DNA of 64,000 bases from Euphorbia lathyris (GCF_963576675.1 NC_088911.1:134791929-134855928), one strand, 5' to 3'; counted from the first letter of the stretch, positions 21,986-34,599 are shown. Notes: generated from the sequence alone by a model not told the origin. Numbers and translations are program-made.

Positions 21986-24900
21986 TTACGAAAAGTATTT
22001 CTTAAGCCTATCCAGATTGGTAGGTTTGGAGAATTCCATGCCGTCCATTGTGGTTAACTTCACCGCTCCTTTGCTTAGTATCTTCTTTACGACGAATGGT
22101 CCTTCCCAGTTAGGCCTGAACTTCCCCCTCGGGTCGGTGTGCGTCACACGGATCTGTTTCAGCACCAAATCTCATTCTTTGATAGGGCTGGTCTTGACTT
22201 TTTTATTGAAAGCCCGAGCCATCCTTCTTTGATACAATTGTACATGGTAAAGGGCTTCCATCCTTTTCTCATCAACTAAAGCCAACTGCTCGCATCGCCT
22301 CTTTACCCATTCCGCCTCGGGAATTTCTGCTTCCACTGCGATTCTCAACGATCGCTTTTCAATCTCAATCGGCAAAACTGCTTCTGTGCCATACACCAAA
22401 GAGAATGGTGTTGCCCCAGTCGAGGTTCTGATTGTCGTGCGATAAGCCCACAACGCGAGTGGGAGGTGCTCATGCCAGTTCCGATGTGATTCCGCCGTCT
22501 TTACGAGGATCCTTTTAAGGTTCTTGTTAGCTGCTTCTACTGCCCCATTAGCATGTGGACGGTATGGAGAAGACTTGTGATGTTCAATGCCATATTCTCG
22601 GAAAAGATTCCTTACTTCCCCCTGAAACTGGACTCCGTTATCCGTGATCATGTGATGAGGCACTCCGAACCTGGTGATCAAGTGTTTTTCAATGAACTTT
22701 CTCATCTGCTTGGATCCCAGTTTGCTAAACGACTCAGCTTCTACCCATTTGGTGAAATAATCGATGGCGACTGCAACAAACTTATGTCCATTCGAAGCGT
22801 TAGGCCTTACTTCGCCGATGATGTCAATGCCCCAGGCAGCGAATGGCCAAATAGGTGCTAGCACATGTAGTTCCATGGGCGGAAGATGACTGCAATCGCC
22901 GTGGATTTGACAATCGTAACATTTCTTCGCATACTCGTTACAATCTCTTTCCATGGTGAGCCAATAAAAGCCTTGTCTAATAATTTTCTTAGCTAGTACT
23001 GCTCCTCCCATATGGGCTCCACAAATTCCCGAATGTACTGATTCCATCGCCTCGCGGGCTTCCCCCGCATCCAAGCATCTTAGTTGTAATCCGTCAATGT
23101 GCCTTTTGTAAAGCAAGTCGTTATGGATGACGAACTGGCGAGCTAGCCTTCTAATCACAGCTTGATCCCTAGGTTCTGACTCTGCCGGATATGTTCCATC
23201 TTTCATGAAGTTCACGATATCGAAATACCACGGTTTTTCATCTGCCCCTAACAGCATTACGTCTTCGTAGCACGGTTTGTGAGATCTTCTCAATACCAAT
23301 GGTTTCGAAGCAAGGTTCCGGGGGTTGTCCCAAACTGACACCAAAGTGGCCAAGGCATCCGCGGCCTGATTCTGAGCTCGAGGAATGTGATAGAAGCGAC
23401 ATTCTTGGAATCTCAATGCCAACCCTTCTAGCTGATCTAGATACGGACGTAGCCTTTCTTCTCTCACTTCCCAGTTTCCTTGTGCCTGTTCGATGATCAA
23501 CTTGGAGTCACCCCAAATTTCGACATATGACGCTCCCAGTGCTGCTAATGACTCCAAACCATAAATGCATGCTTCGTATTCGGCCATATTGTTGGTAAGG
23601 GGGAAGGATAACTTCTTCGCCATCGGGATTCTTTCTCCTTCCTGGGAGATAAGTAGTACTCCTACTCCGGCTCCATTCGAATTAACTGCTCCGTCGAAGA
23701 ACATTTTCCACGGTATAACTTCGATTGCATTCAAATTTTCATCGGGGAAATCATAGCTTATCTCTTCTTCTTCTATATTCAGGGGTTGATTAGCCAAAAA
23801 TTCTGCCACGGCTCTTCCTTTGATAACCTTCTTTGTCACATATTCAATGTCAAACTCGGACAAAAGCAACAACCATCTGGCTAACTTCCCCGTTAAGGAT
23901 GGAGTTCGGTATAGATACTTCACGGGGTCCATCCAAGAAATAATGATCACTTTATACGATTGGAAATAGTGCCGCAGTTTCTTCGTCAACCACACGACTG
24001 CCACACATGTCTTTTCGATCATGTTGTATTTGAGCTCATACTCTAGGAAATTCTTACTCAAATAATACACCGCGTGTTCCACACCGGTGTCTCCCTCTTG
24101 AGCTAACATTGCTCCAATAGATCGCTCCTCAATTGCTACATAGAGGAGAAGTGGCTTTCCCAGTTTAGGCGGTCTCAACACTGGCGGATTAGACAAGTAA
24201 CTTCGGACACTCTCCAACGCCTGTTGACACTTATCATTCCAAACGACGGGTTGGTCTTTCCTTAACAACTTAAAGATTGGCTCGCAGATTGTGGTGAGTC
24301 TTGCTATGAACCGACTGATATACTGAACTTGCCCCAGAAACCCCCTCACTTCCTTCTCATTTCTCGGCACTGGCATTTCCTTTATAGCCTTCACTTTATC
24401 GGGATCCACCTCAATTCCCTTATTTCCGATTACATAGCCTAAGATTTTCCCCGACGAAACGCCGAAAAAGCACTTCTTCGGGTTTAACCTTAGCTTGAAT
24501 TCTGCAATTCGGGCCAAAAACTTCTCGAGTGCGGCAAAATGCCCTTCTCTTGTCTCTGATTTGACCATCATGTCATCCACGTAGACTTCTACCTCCTTGT
24601 GTATCATGTCATGGAACAGGGCTGTGGCCATTCGCTGGTAGGTTGCCCCGGCATTTTTCAAACCAAATGGCATCACTCTGTAACAGTATGTTCCCCACTC
24701 TGTTGTGAACGAGGTTTTCGCTTTGTGCTTTTCGGCCATCTGAACTTGCATGTAGCCCATGAAACCATCCATATTTGTGTGTAAGACGCTTGATGCTGCA
24801 CTGTCGATCAATACATCGATATGAGGCAAGGCGAACTCATCCTTGGGGCATGCCTTGTTAAGATCTCTGTAATCCACGCACATCCTCACTTTGCCATCCT

Positions 24901-25975
24901 TTTTCGCAATGGGCACTACATTTGCGACCCAAGGGGGATAGTCGATCACTTCGATGAATCCTGCTTCTAACTGCTTCTTCACCTCCTCTCTGATCTTATC
25001 TGCCCATTCGGGTCTCATACGTCGGAGCTTCTGCTTTACGGGCCTCGCCTCGGGATATGTTGGAATACGGTGAGTTACGATTGATTGATCGATTCCAGGC
25101 ATGTCTTCGTATATCCACGCGAATATAATTTCGTATTTTTTAATTATTCTCTCAAATTCTTTTCTCTCTTCAATAGTTAATTCTTGAGCAATTTGTATAA
25201 GTTTAGGATTTTCATCTGTACCAAGATTGAAAGTTGACATTTCTATTGTATTGATTTCAAATGTAGGCATGTTATATGAATGAGAATGCATGGAATGATC
25301 ATGATCAACATCAAGCAAGTAAGCAAAATCAGAATTCATTTCATTGATAGCGTGGGTGATTACATCATCGGACTCAAACAAAGCAGTAATACAATTTTCA
25401 TCCTCAATATCTTCGGACTTCTCATATACTCTCGAGGTACTAGGCTCAATTTCAGCTCCTGTAGCCGCTTCAATGGTAATGACCTGCTCCTCGGCATTTG
25501 AATCCAGCATCATGATCTCCTCGACAAAGCAGCTTGCCTTTCCTTTGCCCCAGTCGGCGACATCATTGAAGATTTCAAACCCTGGCAGAATCTTTCCTTC
25601 CGTGCTAGTCCACGACTCGGAGGTTCCCGAATATGGCTTTCCATGCCCTTCGCTTACAAAATGCTTCCTCAAGCCTATTTTTCCTTCTGCACTCATGTTG
25701 GATGGACTCCCCTGCTCATATCCCAAACCCCTCCGGGTTTTCTGACTTTTAAAATCCGGAAACTCCGACAACTCTTGATGGTGTGCTCCTAATCCCATTC
25801 CTGGGAAGAAACCTCCTTTCATCATCTTCACCACATCGGTGGTCATGCTCGACTCGTAAATCCCAGAGACTTGGAATCCGGAGAAGAGTTGAGGCTCAAT
25901 TCCCAATGCTGCCACCGAGCTCAGTTTCTCAGCTCTAATTGTTACTATCTCCTCCCCGAAAGGGAACTTGATCAT
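21986..25975 (-). pseudogene. Tat element pol: RT, RNase H, archaeal-type RNase H, integrase
   Basis: Minus-strand frame continuing in phase from gag-PR. From the Met at 25975 (residue 1): a linker with a G-patch-like PGMGLG, RT about 310-510 with YVDDMM at 465-470, and a first RNase H at about 606-730 whose usual D of the first motif is replaced (YVAIEE). A second RNase H at about 756-880 keeps its acidic set (FFDGA, MAEYEA, GDSKL, AADAL). Integrase follows with an HHCC zinc region (HSGICGAH, CYDC) and a D1051-x60-D1112-x34-E1147 core. TGA at 22172-22174 then interrupts the frame, which continues to 21986 through a GPF module (NWEGPFVV). The stop fits CGA to TGA. No frameshift was found. Confidence 0.93.
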
Positions 25976-28900
25976 TTAGTGGAGCGTGGAGGGTACACCT
26001 CCCAGCTTGTGGAACCAAGGGCGTCCCAATAACACAGCAAAAGTTACCGGGATGTCCAATACTGTGAACTCAGTCTCTTCCTCATGCGGCCCTACTTTCA
26101 ATTTGGCATTGAAGACTCCTTCAATATGCCTACGGCTGTCATCGTATGCTCTGATCACTGTTTCAGAAGCTGTCAAGTCTCCTCTCTCCACTCCCAACTT
26201 CGACAAGAGTTTCAACGGACAAACACTAATGGCCGATCCATCATCGACCATCACACAGCTAGTCTTCTTCCCGTTAATTTCCGCTCGGATATACAATGGC
26301 TTGTTGTGAGCCTTCCCCTCTTCTGGGAGATCCTCGTCGGTAAACGTGATCTCAGTCTTCTTTCGGGCCATTATTGCCCCTACTAGCGCTGCCGGCTCAG
26401 TATCGGTGGAGATCACCAAATTCTGCAACTCCTTCATCAGGTTCTCACGATGGTACTTAGAGTGGTATAAAACTTCCCAGACCGTAGACTTAGCTTGCGT
26501 CTTCTTCAACTGTTCAAGAACTTGGTCGTCGGGCTTAGGAGCCGAACCTTCTCCAATCTCAGTCTCTACCATTGGTGCCTTTCCCTCAGCCACCCGACCT
26601 GATCTCGTCATCACCGCAACTTCCGGCTCGTCCTCCGACTCGTCCCAAATGTTAATAGGAACCCTTCGATTGGCATCCTCCTCGTCCGAGGAACTCGCCC
26701 AAATATCTACGACCATTAAATCCATGACGTGAGGAACACTCGGATTCAGGAAAAAAGGATCCGCCGATCCATACAAGGCCCAACCTATCAACTCATCATA
26801 GTCACGGAGGGACACTCTACTCATCCTTCTTGCGGCTAACGAAATAGCGCCTCGTTGTATGCACATAAGCTGCACCTTATCGCTCATTGTCTCATTACAC
26901 CGCTCATAACGGTGCCTCCACCTCCTAGCATAATCCACAAAATGTTCCTCGGGGAATTGCCTAATCCTGTCCAAATCATCCAGGGATCCCGTCCACGGAA
27001 TGTACATTTCGTATCTCGCCACAAAGGCATTTCTGAGTGGTACCCAATGACACATCTCTTCCTCCGACAGACCCTGATGCCACAATAAGGCTTCACCCAT
27101 CAAGGTTTCCGGAAAATGTTCATGCAACTCACACTGTGGAAATCCAGCGTTATACATATGATCACAGAATATCCTTGCATGCTCCACAGGATCCTGGTAT
27201 CCACCATACCTAGGCATCGCTAACACCGCATCAGGTGTTTGGTAAGACGGGGAATCAGGGGTTTGCTCTGCTAACATCTATACCATATATTCCTTGATAA
27301 ATCTCTTCGTCATAGCTGCCCAATCGGTCTTAACATACATCGGCAGCGACATGTACCACATCAGCGGTTCACCCATCAATGAATTACAAAACAAGCTAGT
27401 GATCTCTTCCTCTTTGAAACTCAAGGCTGTCATAGCCGACAAATAGAAGTGAAGGTGCTCCATAGGGTCCTTATTGCCGTTATACTTGCTCACCCTTGGC
27501 AATGGACACTTGATGGGTCCAATCTGCATTGCAAAGTGCTCCGCGGTTCTATCCTCAGCTCTCTGATACTTTTCAAGAAACAAATCTGACAACCGATCCC
27601 AATCGTGCTTGCAAGAGTCGGGTAATGAATGGAACCATTGCAAAGGCTCACCTACCAGCGAATGGTGGAACCACTGAGCAATTTCATCTACCCCGAAGGA
27701 TTCAATAAACATGTCGTGCATATACTCACGCAAGTGCACTTCGGGATCCCTTCCTCCACTGAACAAACCCAAATTTGGCACGATAGTCCGAGACGCCCCT
27801 TCACCGGTCTCTTCGGCACTATCCTCATCATATGGTGCTCCACCATCTGATCCCTCCTCCATTGGTTCTTCCTCTTGTTCCTCACCCAAGAAGGACACAT
27901 ACAAACCATTTCCCACATTGCTTCTTTCGACGGAGTCCAACAACTCCTCTACATCTTCCTCAAAAGATTCCATCACTACAGTTTCCGTCAAACCAACTCC
28001 GATCACGCTCACCCTATGATTAGGCAATGGATTGCGCCTAACGGAAGGGTTTGCTGACGAAGGATCAGCTATCTTCTTCTCCTCAATCAAATCTTGGATT
28101 TCGTGTTTCAGCCTCTCGCAATTCTCAATCGTATGTCCATAACTGCTGTGGAATTCACAATACCCTCTAGCCTGAATCTGCGGAGTAGGTTGAGCTTTGT
28201 TATACGGGGTAAGGGCTTTCAACAACCCCTTCTTCTGCAGACGTTCAAAAACTTTCGCATAGGTCTGATCGAACTTGGCGAACCGCCTCTTTTCGATAGC
28301 ATTAAGATCAACCACTTTCACTGTCGCAGATTCCGTACTCGCGCTAGGCCCTCCGGCACTATATCCAGACTTCGTCCACTTGGTATAAACTTTCTTCGGC
28401 TCCCCATCGCCTTCGACAGTCAAGGCACAACTATACATCTGATTGAAATCTGTGAACGGCATATATCTCAACTCATTCTTAATATACGGCAACGTATTGC
28501 CAATCACCATTCGGATCTGATCTTGCTCAAGCGGCTTCTGTTTCATTACCGTGGCCTTAGCCCTCCATCTCTTCACGAAGTCTGAAAGGGATTCCCCAGT
28601 CTGCTGCTTAGTGCTCTCTAACTCTTTCAAAGTGACTTCCAACATGGTGTTAAAACTATACTGAGCGATGAATGACTTCGCTAACTCTTTCTAATCCTTC
28701 TTTGTCACCATTGGCAGCGCATGGAACCATGTGAGGGCAGCCCCCTCCAGGTAAGTGTTAAACAGCCCCAAGACTTGATCCTCGGCCAGGATCGTGTGCT
28801 TCATTACCGCAACGTACTGATTCATGTGAGCGGTGGGACCTCCAGTTCCATCGAACTTTTTCATGTCAGGGAGTCGGAATTTCAGAGGCAAAGCTATTGC

Positions 28901-29380
28901 TGTCAAGCAATTCTTCAAGTTATAGAAATCCTGACTTCCGGAGCTTCCTCCGCGCAAGTCCTGCACTTCCTGTGTGATGTGTTGCCTCCACTCCTCTTCC
29001 TTAGCTTTCTCCTTCTCTAACTGTTTTCGGACATAATCCTGATAATCCTCCTCATTCCTAAAGCGAGGGCCATCGTTCACCTCATTCTCAGCATGCTTAC
29101 TACCACTCTTGTTGTCCTTCAGTGCTAACTCAGCTAGCTGGGCCAAGATTGTGGCCAGCTGGTCGTTGATATTGTTCACAGAATTCTCCAATTCAGCCAC
29201 CTTCGCGTCGGTTGCAGACATACTGACGGAAGACTGAGTATACTCGGATGAAGATGATTCAGAAGCCACAACTACTGATTCGGGACTGTCTACTCGCGAC
29301 TGATCAAAATGTCTGACAAGCCGATTACTCTCGCGAAACCACAACCGCTTAATGATGACGTCTGCGCGAACGGTATCCAT
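25976..29380 (-). pseudogene. Tat element gag with four gag-like modules, and protease
   Basis: Counting from Met at 29380: coiled-coil N-terminal part, gag module 1 (about 173-321), a C-x2-H-x5-H-x4-C finger (CEFHSSYGHTIENC, 28159-28118), an acidic linker, module 2 (535-606), module 3 (629-700), module 4 (722-869), another acidic linker and an aspartic protease with VDDGSA at 1045-1049 and LLGRPW. Each module reads roughly F/Y-x-G-x2-D/G-P-x2-H ... L-x-G-x-A/P-L-x-W ... W-x2-L. Modules 1 and 4 are full length; 2 and 3 are half length. Frame breaks: TAG 28691-28693, TAG 27278-27280, TAA 25976-25978, all in phase. Modules 2 and 3 have Trp where module 1 has the TAG, showing TGG to TAG. Confidence 0.88.
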
Positions 29381-31292
29381 TAGTATGTATGTATGATTTC
29401 ATATGCATGATTCGTGGTGTGTGCGTTTATTTATTTGCGATTATAAGATAAGAAGACCAAACGTTAGTTCTAATTACACGTATCACAACATCTCTCTTCC
29501 ACCCTTATTCCTCCACACACTCGTTGGTCCAGGTCTCTTTCCTAGGATTTTGGTTTTTTTCGCTCACATTGCGGTCCAGGGGACGCGTGATGCCGTCGAT
29601 TATTGCGGGAAAGTAAATCAACCATCAGACAATACAGTTCGTTTTGACGTATCCATATTCAGTGACTAAGAAATCGACCAAGTTGGATTATCCTTTCGGA
29701 ATAACTCGTCTTTTGTCCTTTCGCGAGATGTGTTAATTCGGGTTTTGACTCCCTTTGAGCGCATCTCGGTTTTTAGACATGGTTCGAGTTATTCTTCTAG
29801 TCCAATCGTTCGTTATTGTCAATTACTCGTTCCCTTTTATTCGCGTGGGTTCATGTCTCGATTTTTAGGTTACAATGGGGATTTTATCGAGAACATAACC
29901 ATGCGTTTGTTTAGTGATGGAATCACTTTTGGATTTATTTTAGGGAACGGATTCATTGCGTAACGTGTTTGTTTTTAGCGTTGAGATTCCGTTTGCTCAT
30001 TTTGCTACATGAAAAGACGGCGAGTCTTATTTGAGCGCACGATAATTTTTCGGCTAATTACAACTCTTTGTTCCTCCCAATCCACGGGATATATCATCTC
30101 AGTGTGGTTATAGAAAATCAACGTTTCGTTGAATCGCATGTTTATTCGAAGCGAGGATATCACCATTTTCCTTCCTTTAGGCGTGAATTTAAGCAAACAC
30201 GTATATCGGGCCATATTTCTTGCAGTTTTGGTAACGGTCGAAATGATCGAGTCGTTAGTCAAAACCCACAGTCTCGTCCATATGGCGCAATTATATGGTT
30301 TGGCTTAATTCGGCTTCGAGATTTTAAACGGGGTATACTCTCGTCCGAGGCACGTATTCAACGATATTGGTTTATTTTCTTTAACTACTCGTGGGATTAA
30401 CATATATCGTAGATTCAGAATGATTTTGGTCGATTAGTTCCTTTTTGTCTTTTTATTTTCTTAGTCACCTTTTGCGGACACGTCCATTTCTCTTAAGAAT
30501 GACACAAGGCATAACGTAAAAGCTCGTCTTTTATTCGGAAGGGACGGGCTACTTGTGCGAAACTTTTCACGTTACAACAAGGTCGTTCGAAACAGAAATG
30601 TTCTTCGTTTTCGTTTCCTCGTGATCTCGTTTTATCCCAATTTATTTAAAGAATGTGAATAACGGCTACCGTTAATATAGTCTTTTGTATCGAAATGTAA
30701 CTATCCTTAACACCGAACCGATTAATACTAATACGTGCTTACGTCATAACGTATTTCCTGAACACGTGCCTTCATCGGGACACCGAAAGGGACAAGGCGG
30801 GTCGCACATGTTCATTCATATGAGATGACTAAGTCGTCTTTAGTTCAAATCGTTTCGATGTTTTAGGGTAATTAGTATGTCGATTCATGAGTATATATTA
30901 ACGCATCGTCTCATTTTCTTTACATAATTTAGGATTAGACACGTATCATGGCGGTTTGAAAACACGAACTGATTCATTTATCACATCAAAAATAGTAACG
31001 GGTAATCCTATGGAAACTTCTAAGGCTACTATATGCTGACACGGCTGACCGCGGGACCTCACAGGACCGCACAGATTCGCCCCTAACGAATGGATGGGGA
31101 CCCTCTGGCGCCTTACTGTAAGGGGGAACTTACGCTAGCCTCTTTCGAGCGACGAATGGACTCTCGCTAGAGGTTTCGTGGAAATTACCCAAAGGGTTTG
31201 CAATAATGCTCGTGAATGCATACGAAAAGAAGTAAAACGATCCGTCCCCGTTAAGGGCTTAGTGCATGCCTTCCGGAATCAAATTTCTCGCT
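29381..31292 (-). other. Non-coding leader of the Tat element
   Basis: Between the primer site and gag. Open frames here are short (under 110 codons) and show no recognised domain, so the extra ORF1 known from legume Ogre elements is absent or decayed. Long leaders are usual in this lineage and may hold packaging signals, none of which can be named here. Confidence 0.6.
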
Positions 31293-31310
31293 TCCCCAGC
31301 AGAGTCGCCA
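31293..31310 (-). promoter_or_regulatory. Primer binding site of the Tat element
   Basis: On the minus strand TGGCGACTCTGCTGGGGA starts two bases after the 5' LTR end. It differs from the common tRNA-Met site and matches, from memory of the family, the tRNA-Arg type site of Ogre elements. The tRNA identity should be treated as likely rather than proven. Confidence 0.75.
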
Positions 31311-31312
31311 CT

Positions 31313-34305
31313 TGTTAGACGAGGTGCCGCGGCCTAAACTCCCGGGCGAACTGGGGGGTGGACAACCTCATGGCGACGTAAGCGGTGATTGGCGCCGAAA
31401 GCAACCAATCGTGGAATCAAGCTGCTCGGCAGGACCGGAGCTCGGAGATATGGAAGAGTCGCCACCCACGAATGGGAAAATGAACACCGATCCCTTGCGG
31501 GAGACCGGTGTGGGTTCGGGAAACTTAGGTACGAGCCGAGAAGGCTAGCTCCTTTCCGGAGAAAGGCTACTAGGCACCCCGACATCGCCCGATTATGAAC
31601 CACCGGCCTCCTACTCAGCATGTTAGGCAATAACGGACTAATCGTATACTTCTTTAAGTTTAAAATTCATTTGAAACCCTTTTCTTTCTCTTTTTAGAAA
31701 CCGTTTTGAGCATATGATATTGAAAAGCCACATCAGTAAAGAATCACCCATTTATGTTTATACATACACAGAGAGGGGGAAGAAAGAAGTGATTTATTTA
31801 CAACCGTATTAAATATTATATCGTGTGTTTATTCTACACTAACTCATTTCCCAAAAACGGATTTATTTACATGGTTCGCACCTTAATCGCCGTTGGAACG
31901 ATTCAGGTGCGTTTTAAAACCCCGTTTGATGAAGTTTACCCGAATCGCCGTTGGAACGACTCGAGTATTTGAAAACGTTTGAGATAAAAAACCTTTTAAT
32001 GAGAAAACATGATTAAACATACAAGTCAATTTTATTTTGTACAAATTCTTTAAGAAAATGGTTCAAAACTCTATTATTCGCAAAGAAAACGATTTTAATT
32101 ACAATGATCCTTTAATCCGCCTTTGGAACGGATTAGGGTTTTAAAACTTGGTATTTTGAAGACGATTTGAAATATTAACAAGAATGACTCCATTTATTTA
32201 CATTACAAATCTAAAAAAAAACATTAGTTTAAATAATTCAATTGAAAACTCTCTTTTTGGTGATTTATTTTCCCCACTTACTTTAATGGACTCTTTAACT
32301 ATTATAATTACAATAAACTAACATTTACACTCAAATGAAGCCCTTTTGAAACATGGACCCATGAATGGGCCAAAAGAATAAAGAAAATGGTTTTGGACCA
32401 TATATATATATGTATACATTTAAATCAAAAAAGAATATAAGAAAATAAGATTTAACCAAAAATCACTATATGTATATGAAGATAATAAACACAATATATC
32501 TTATACTTTGAAATGTGAAAATAATAAGTAAATCCTATAACTAAGAAAGTAATACTTATCTAAAAATAATTTAACTCAATCATCACTAAAATAACCCAAA
32601 TATTCTAAAAAAAAACTACACATATATATACATAATTAATATAGTTTAAATATCAAAAATACCATATGCTAATGTCTATTCATTATTTCTCAAAATATCA
32701 AGTAACTAATATTTAAATATGACCTAAGTTAATAAAAAAGGGAAATACATATATATATATATTTATACTTATATTACAAAATAGAATAAAAAGAGATATA
32801 CAAATATTCTAAAATAGATATATATACTAAAGTTCTAAAATAAGTTGAAAAACATGTATTACATAATCATATATATATATACTAAGGATTAAATGTCTAA
32901 AAGTTAAGAAAAAGGGACTGAAATGACATTTTTTACATTTTCGCAGATTTACCGACGGAAAATCCGTCGGTAAACAGCCTTTAGAGACAGAATTGGCAAA
33001 TTACAGCAGCACTCCAATATTTTCCAGATTTGTTCAAAAGCCTTAAATTAAATCTAATTCAATCGTTTTGGACTTCCGAACTACCGAAAATGGATCATAG
33101 TCGAAAACGGAAGTTCCTAAAACGATGTTTTTATTTTAAAACATTATTTGGAAATTTCTTTTAAATTAAAAAACCTATAATTACAACGTTTTCGACACCC
33201 GAACTACCTTTTTATCGGATCACGGTTCGTATTGGGATGTCAAAACGAGGTTTTTATTTTAAAACAAAACCGAATTTTATTTAACACGAAACGAAAATTA
33301 AATAAATATGCTAACTAAATAAAACGTGATAAAATAAATAAATGACTAAAGGAATAAAAAACTATAACATAAAAAAAATAAATAGAAGGAGAGAAATAAA
33401 TTAAATAAAGAGTCTAGTCCTCGGATAATACTTTTAATTCGGTATCTGACAGTCGAAGCCGATTGATTCCACGAACCGCGAGCTTCCGTTTTTTAATGAA
33501 AATTTAGTAAAAATTGAACTTAGGAAATTTGGAATTTTTGAGAAAAAAATATTTTTCTCAAAAAAATCCACTCTCTCTCTCTAAAAATATTTAGAGTGAG
33601 AAAGTTTTTCTCTTCAAAAAATCCCCCCCCTTCACCTTGGGATCCGTGCCCTTATATAGGGAAACGGATCCCGGAACAATGGGCGACGCCCAAAAAAAAT
33701 TGGGCGTCGCCCATTGTGGTTGGGCGGCCGCCCAACCTAGTGTTGGGCTACCGCCCAAGCTTGTTGGGCGGCCGCCCAACAATGTTGGGCGAGCGCCCAA
33801 CGCCAGGTTGGGCGCCCGCGCCCAACCCTCGTCGGGCGTCGGCCCGACGCGTTGGGCGTTCTCCCGACGTGGTTGGGTGCCCGCCCGGCGACCCTCGGGG
33901 CGTGCCCCGCGCCGTCGGACGCGTGCACTCCGTGGCCGCCGAGCGCGCGTCCCGCGCAGCTAGACGCTCGTACGTCGCGCCCGCCGAACGCGCGTCTCGC
34001 GCTGCCAGGCACGTGTGCTCAACGGCCCATGAGGGCGCGCACCGCCAGCGGTCCCAGGCATTGCTCGGGCGTCGAGAGCGTGCCACTCGCGGTACGTCCG
34101 ACGGACGCCGCGCGCACGTCTCGAGCCGTCAAGCGGGCGTTCGACCATCGTCGTCCGCGTGCGGGATGCCGTTGTGTGCCCGCGCCGTGCCGTTAATTTT
34201 CCTCAGCTTATTATTCTTTATATATTTTTCAAAACTTCCGGAATCAATCGCTTCGACCGTCTTGTTTCAGGTTTTCGTCACAGGTCCTCCGACTCGGTGT
34301 CTACA
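31313..34305 (-). repeat. 5' LTR of the Tat element
   Basis: 2993 bp, same ends as the 3' LTR and nearly identical to it by eye. U3 (34305 down to about 33660) is GC-rich with stacked inverted repeats such as GTTGGGCGGCCGCCCAAC. R-U5 is AT-rich. The hairpin TTTACCGACGGA/TCCGTCGGTAAA is at 32948-32974. Confidence 0.95.
33651..33658 (-). promoter_or_regulatory. TATA box of the Tat element promoter
   Basis: TATATAAG on the minus strand, flanked by CCC and GGG. It sits at the boundary between GC-rich U3 and AT-rich downstream LTR, and predicts RNA start about 25-35 bases to the left (near 33620). The same box is in the 3' LTR at 15960-15967. Confidence 0.6.
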
Positions 34306-34599
34306 GCTGCAGAAATGATTTCCAGCAAATCACCTTCGCGCACATTTACCGGGAATAAAATAGAGTTGCAGATGGACTCGCTAATCTCGGCCATACCTTT
34401 CCGATCGGAGTGACTAAATTTGTAACGCCTCCTGATCATATTTCCCCAATAATGTTAGATGATTTGTTAGGAGTGTCCTTCCTAGGTCTATTCCTGGATA
34501 ATCCGGTTCTTTCTGGTTTTTTTGTATTTCTGTTCTGCGGTTCTTTTGTTTGGCTGTGTAAGTTGGTATTCAATCAAAAAAAAAAATTATCATATATAA

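Larger units (their letters stand above)
13648..34305 (-). mobile_element. Tat/Ogre-lineage Ty3/gypsy LTR retrotransposon, 20.7 kb
   Basis: Near-identical LTRs (13648-16593 and 31313-34305) and an exact 5-bp target duplication GCTGC (13643-13647, 34306-34310). On the minus strand the order is 5' LTR, primer site, about 1.9 kb leader, gag-PR-RT-RNaseH-second RNaseH-INT, a convergent antisense PMD gene, 39-bp tandem repeats, polypurine tract and 3' LTR. A second (archaeal-type) RNase H between RH and INT, very long LTRs, a non-tRNA-Met primer site and tandem repeats before the 3' LTR are hallmarks of the Tat/Ogre lineage. No intron or separate ORF1 like those of legume Ogre was seen. Close LTR match suggests recent insertion, yet its frames carry stops. 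Confidence 0.93.
12839..34583 (+). pseudogene. 5'-truncated LINE (zf-RVT plus RNase H), split by the Tat element
   Basis: The + strand frame 12862-13647 encodes the C-terminal part of a plant L1-type ORF2. First comes a zinc-binding reverse-transcriptase region (CNRCN...LTHVSRDC), then an RNase H (RVT_3) domain with NTDGS, DAELWG and ESDN carrying three acidic residues. At 13647 the Tat element interrupts it. The frame resumes at 34311 with the last RNase H motif (NRVADGLAN) after a TAA at 34356-34358, which lies where REQN is expected and fits CAA to TAA. A poly-A tail at 34576-34586 ends the copy. AAATTAT flanks both ends (12832-12838, 34584-34590). Endonuclease and most of RT are missing. 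Confidence 0.85.
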
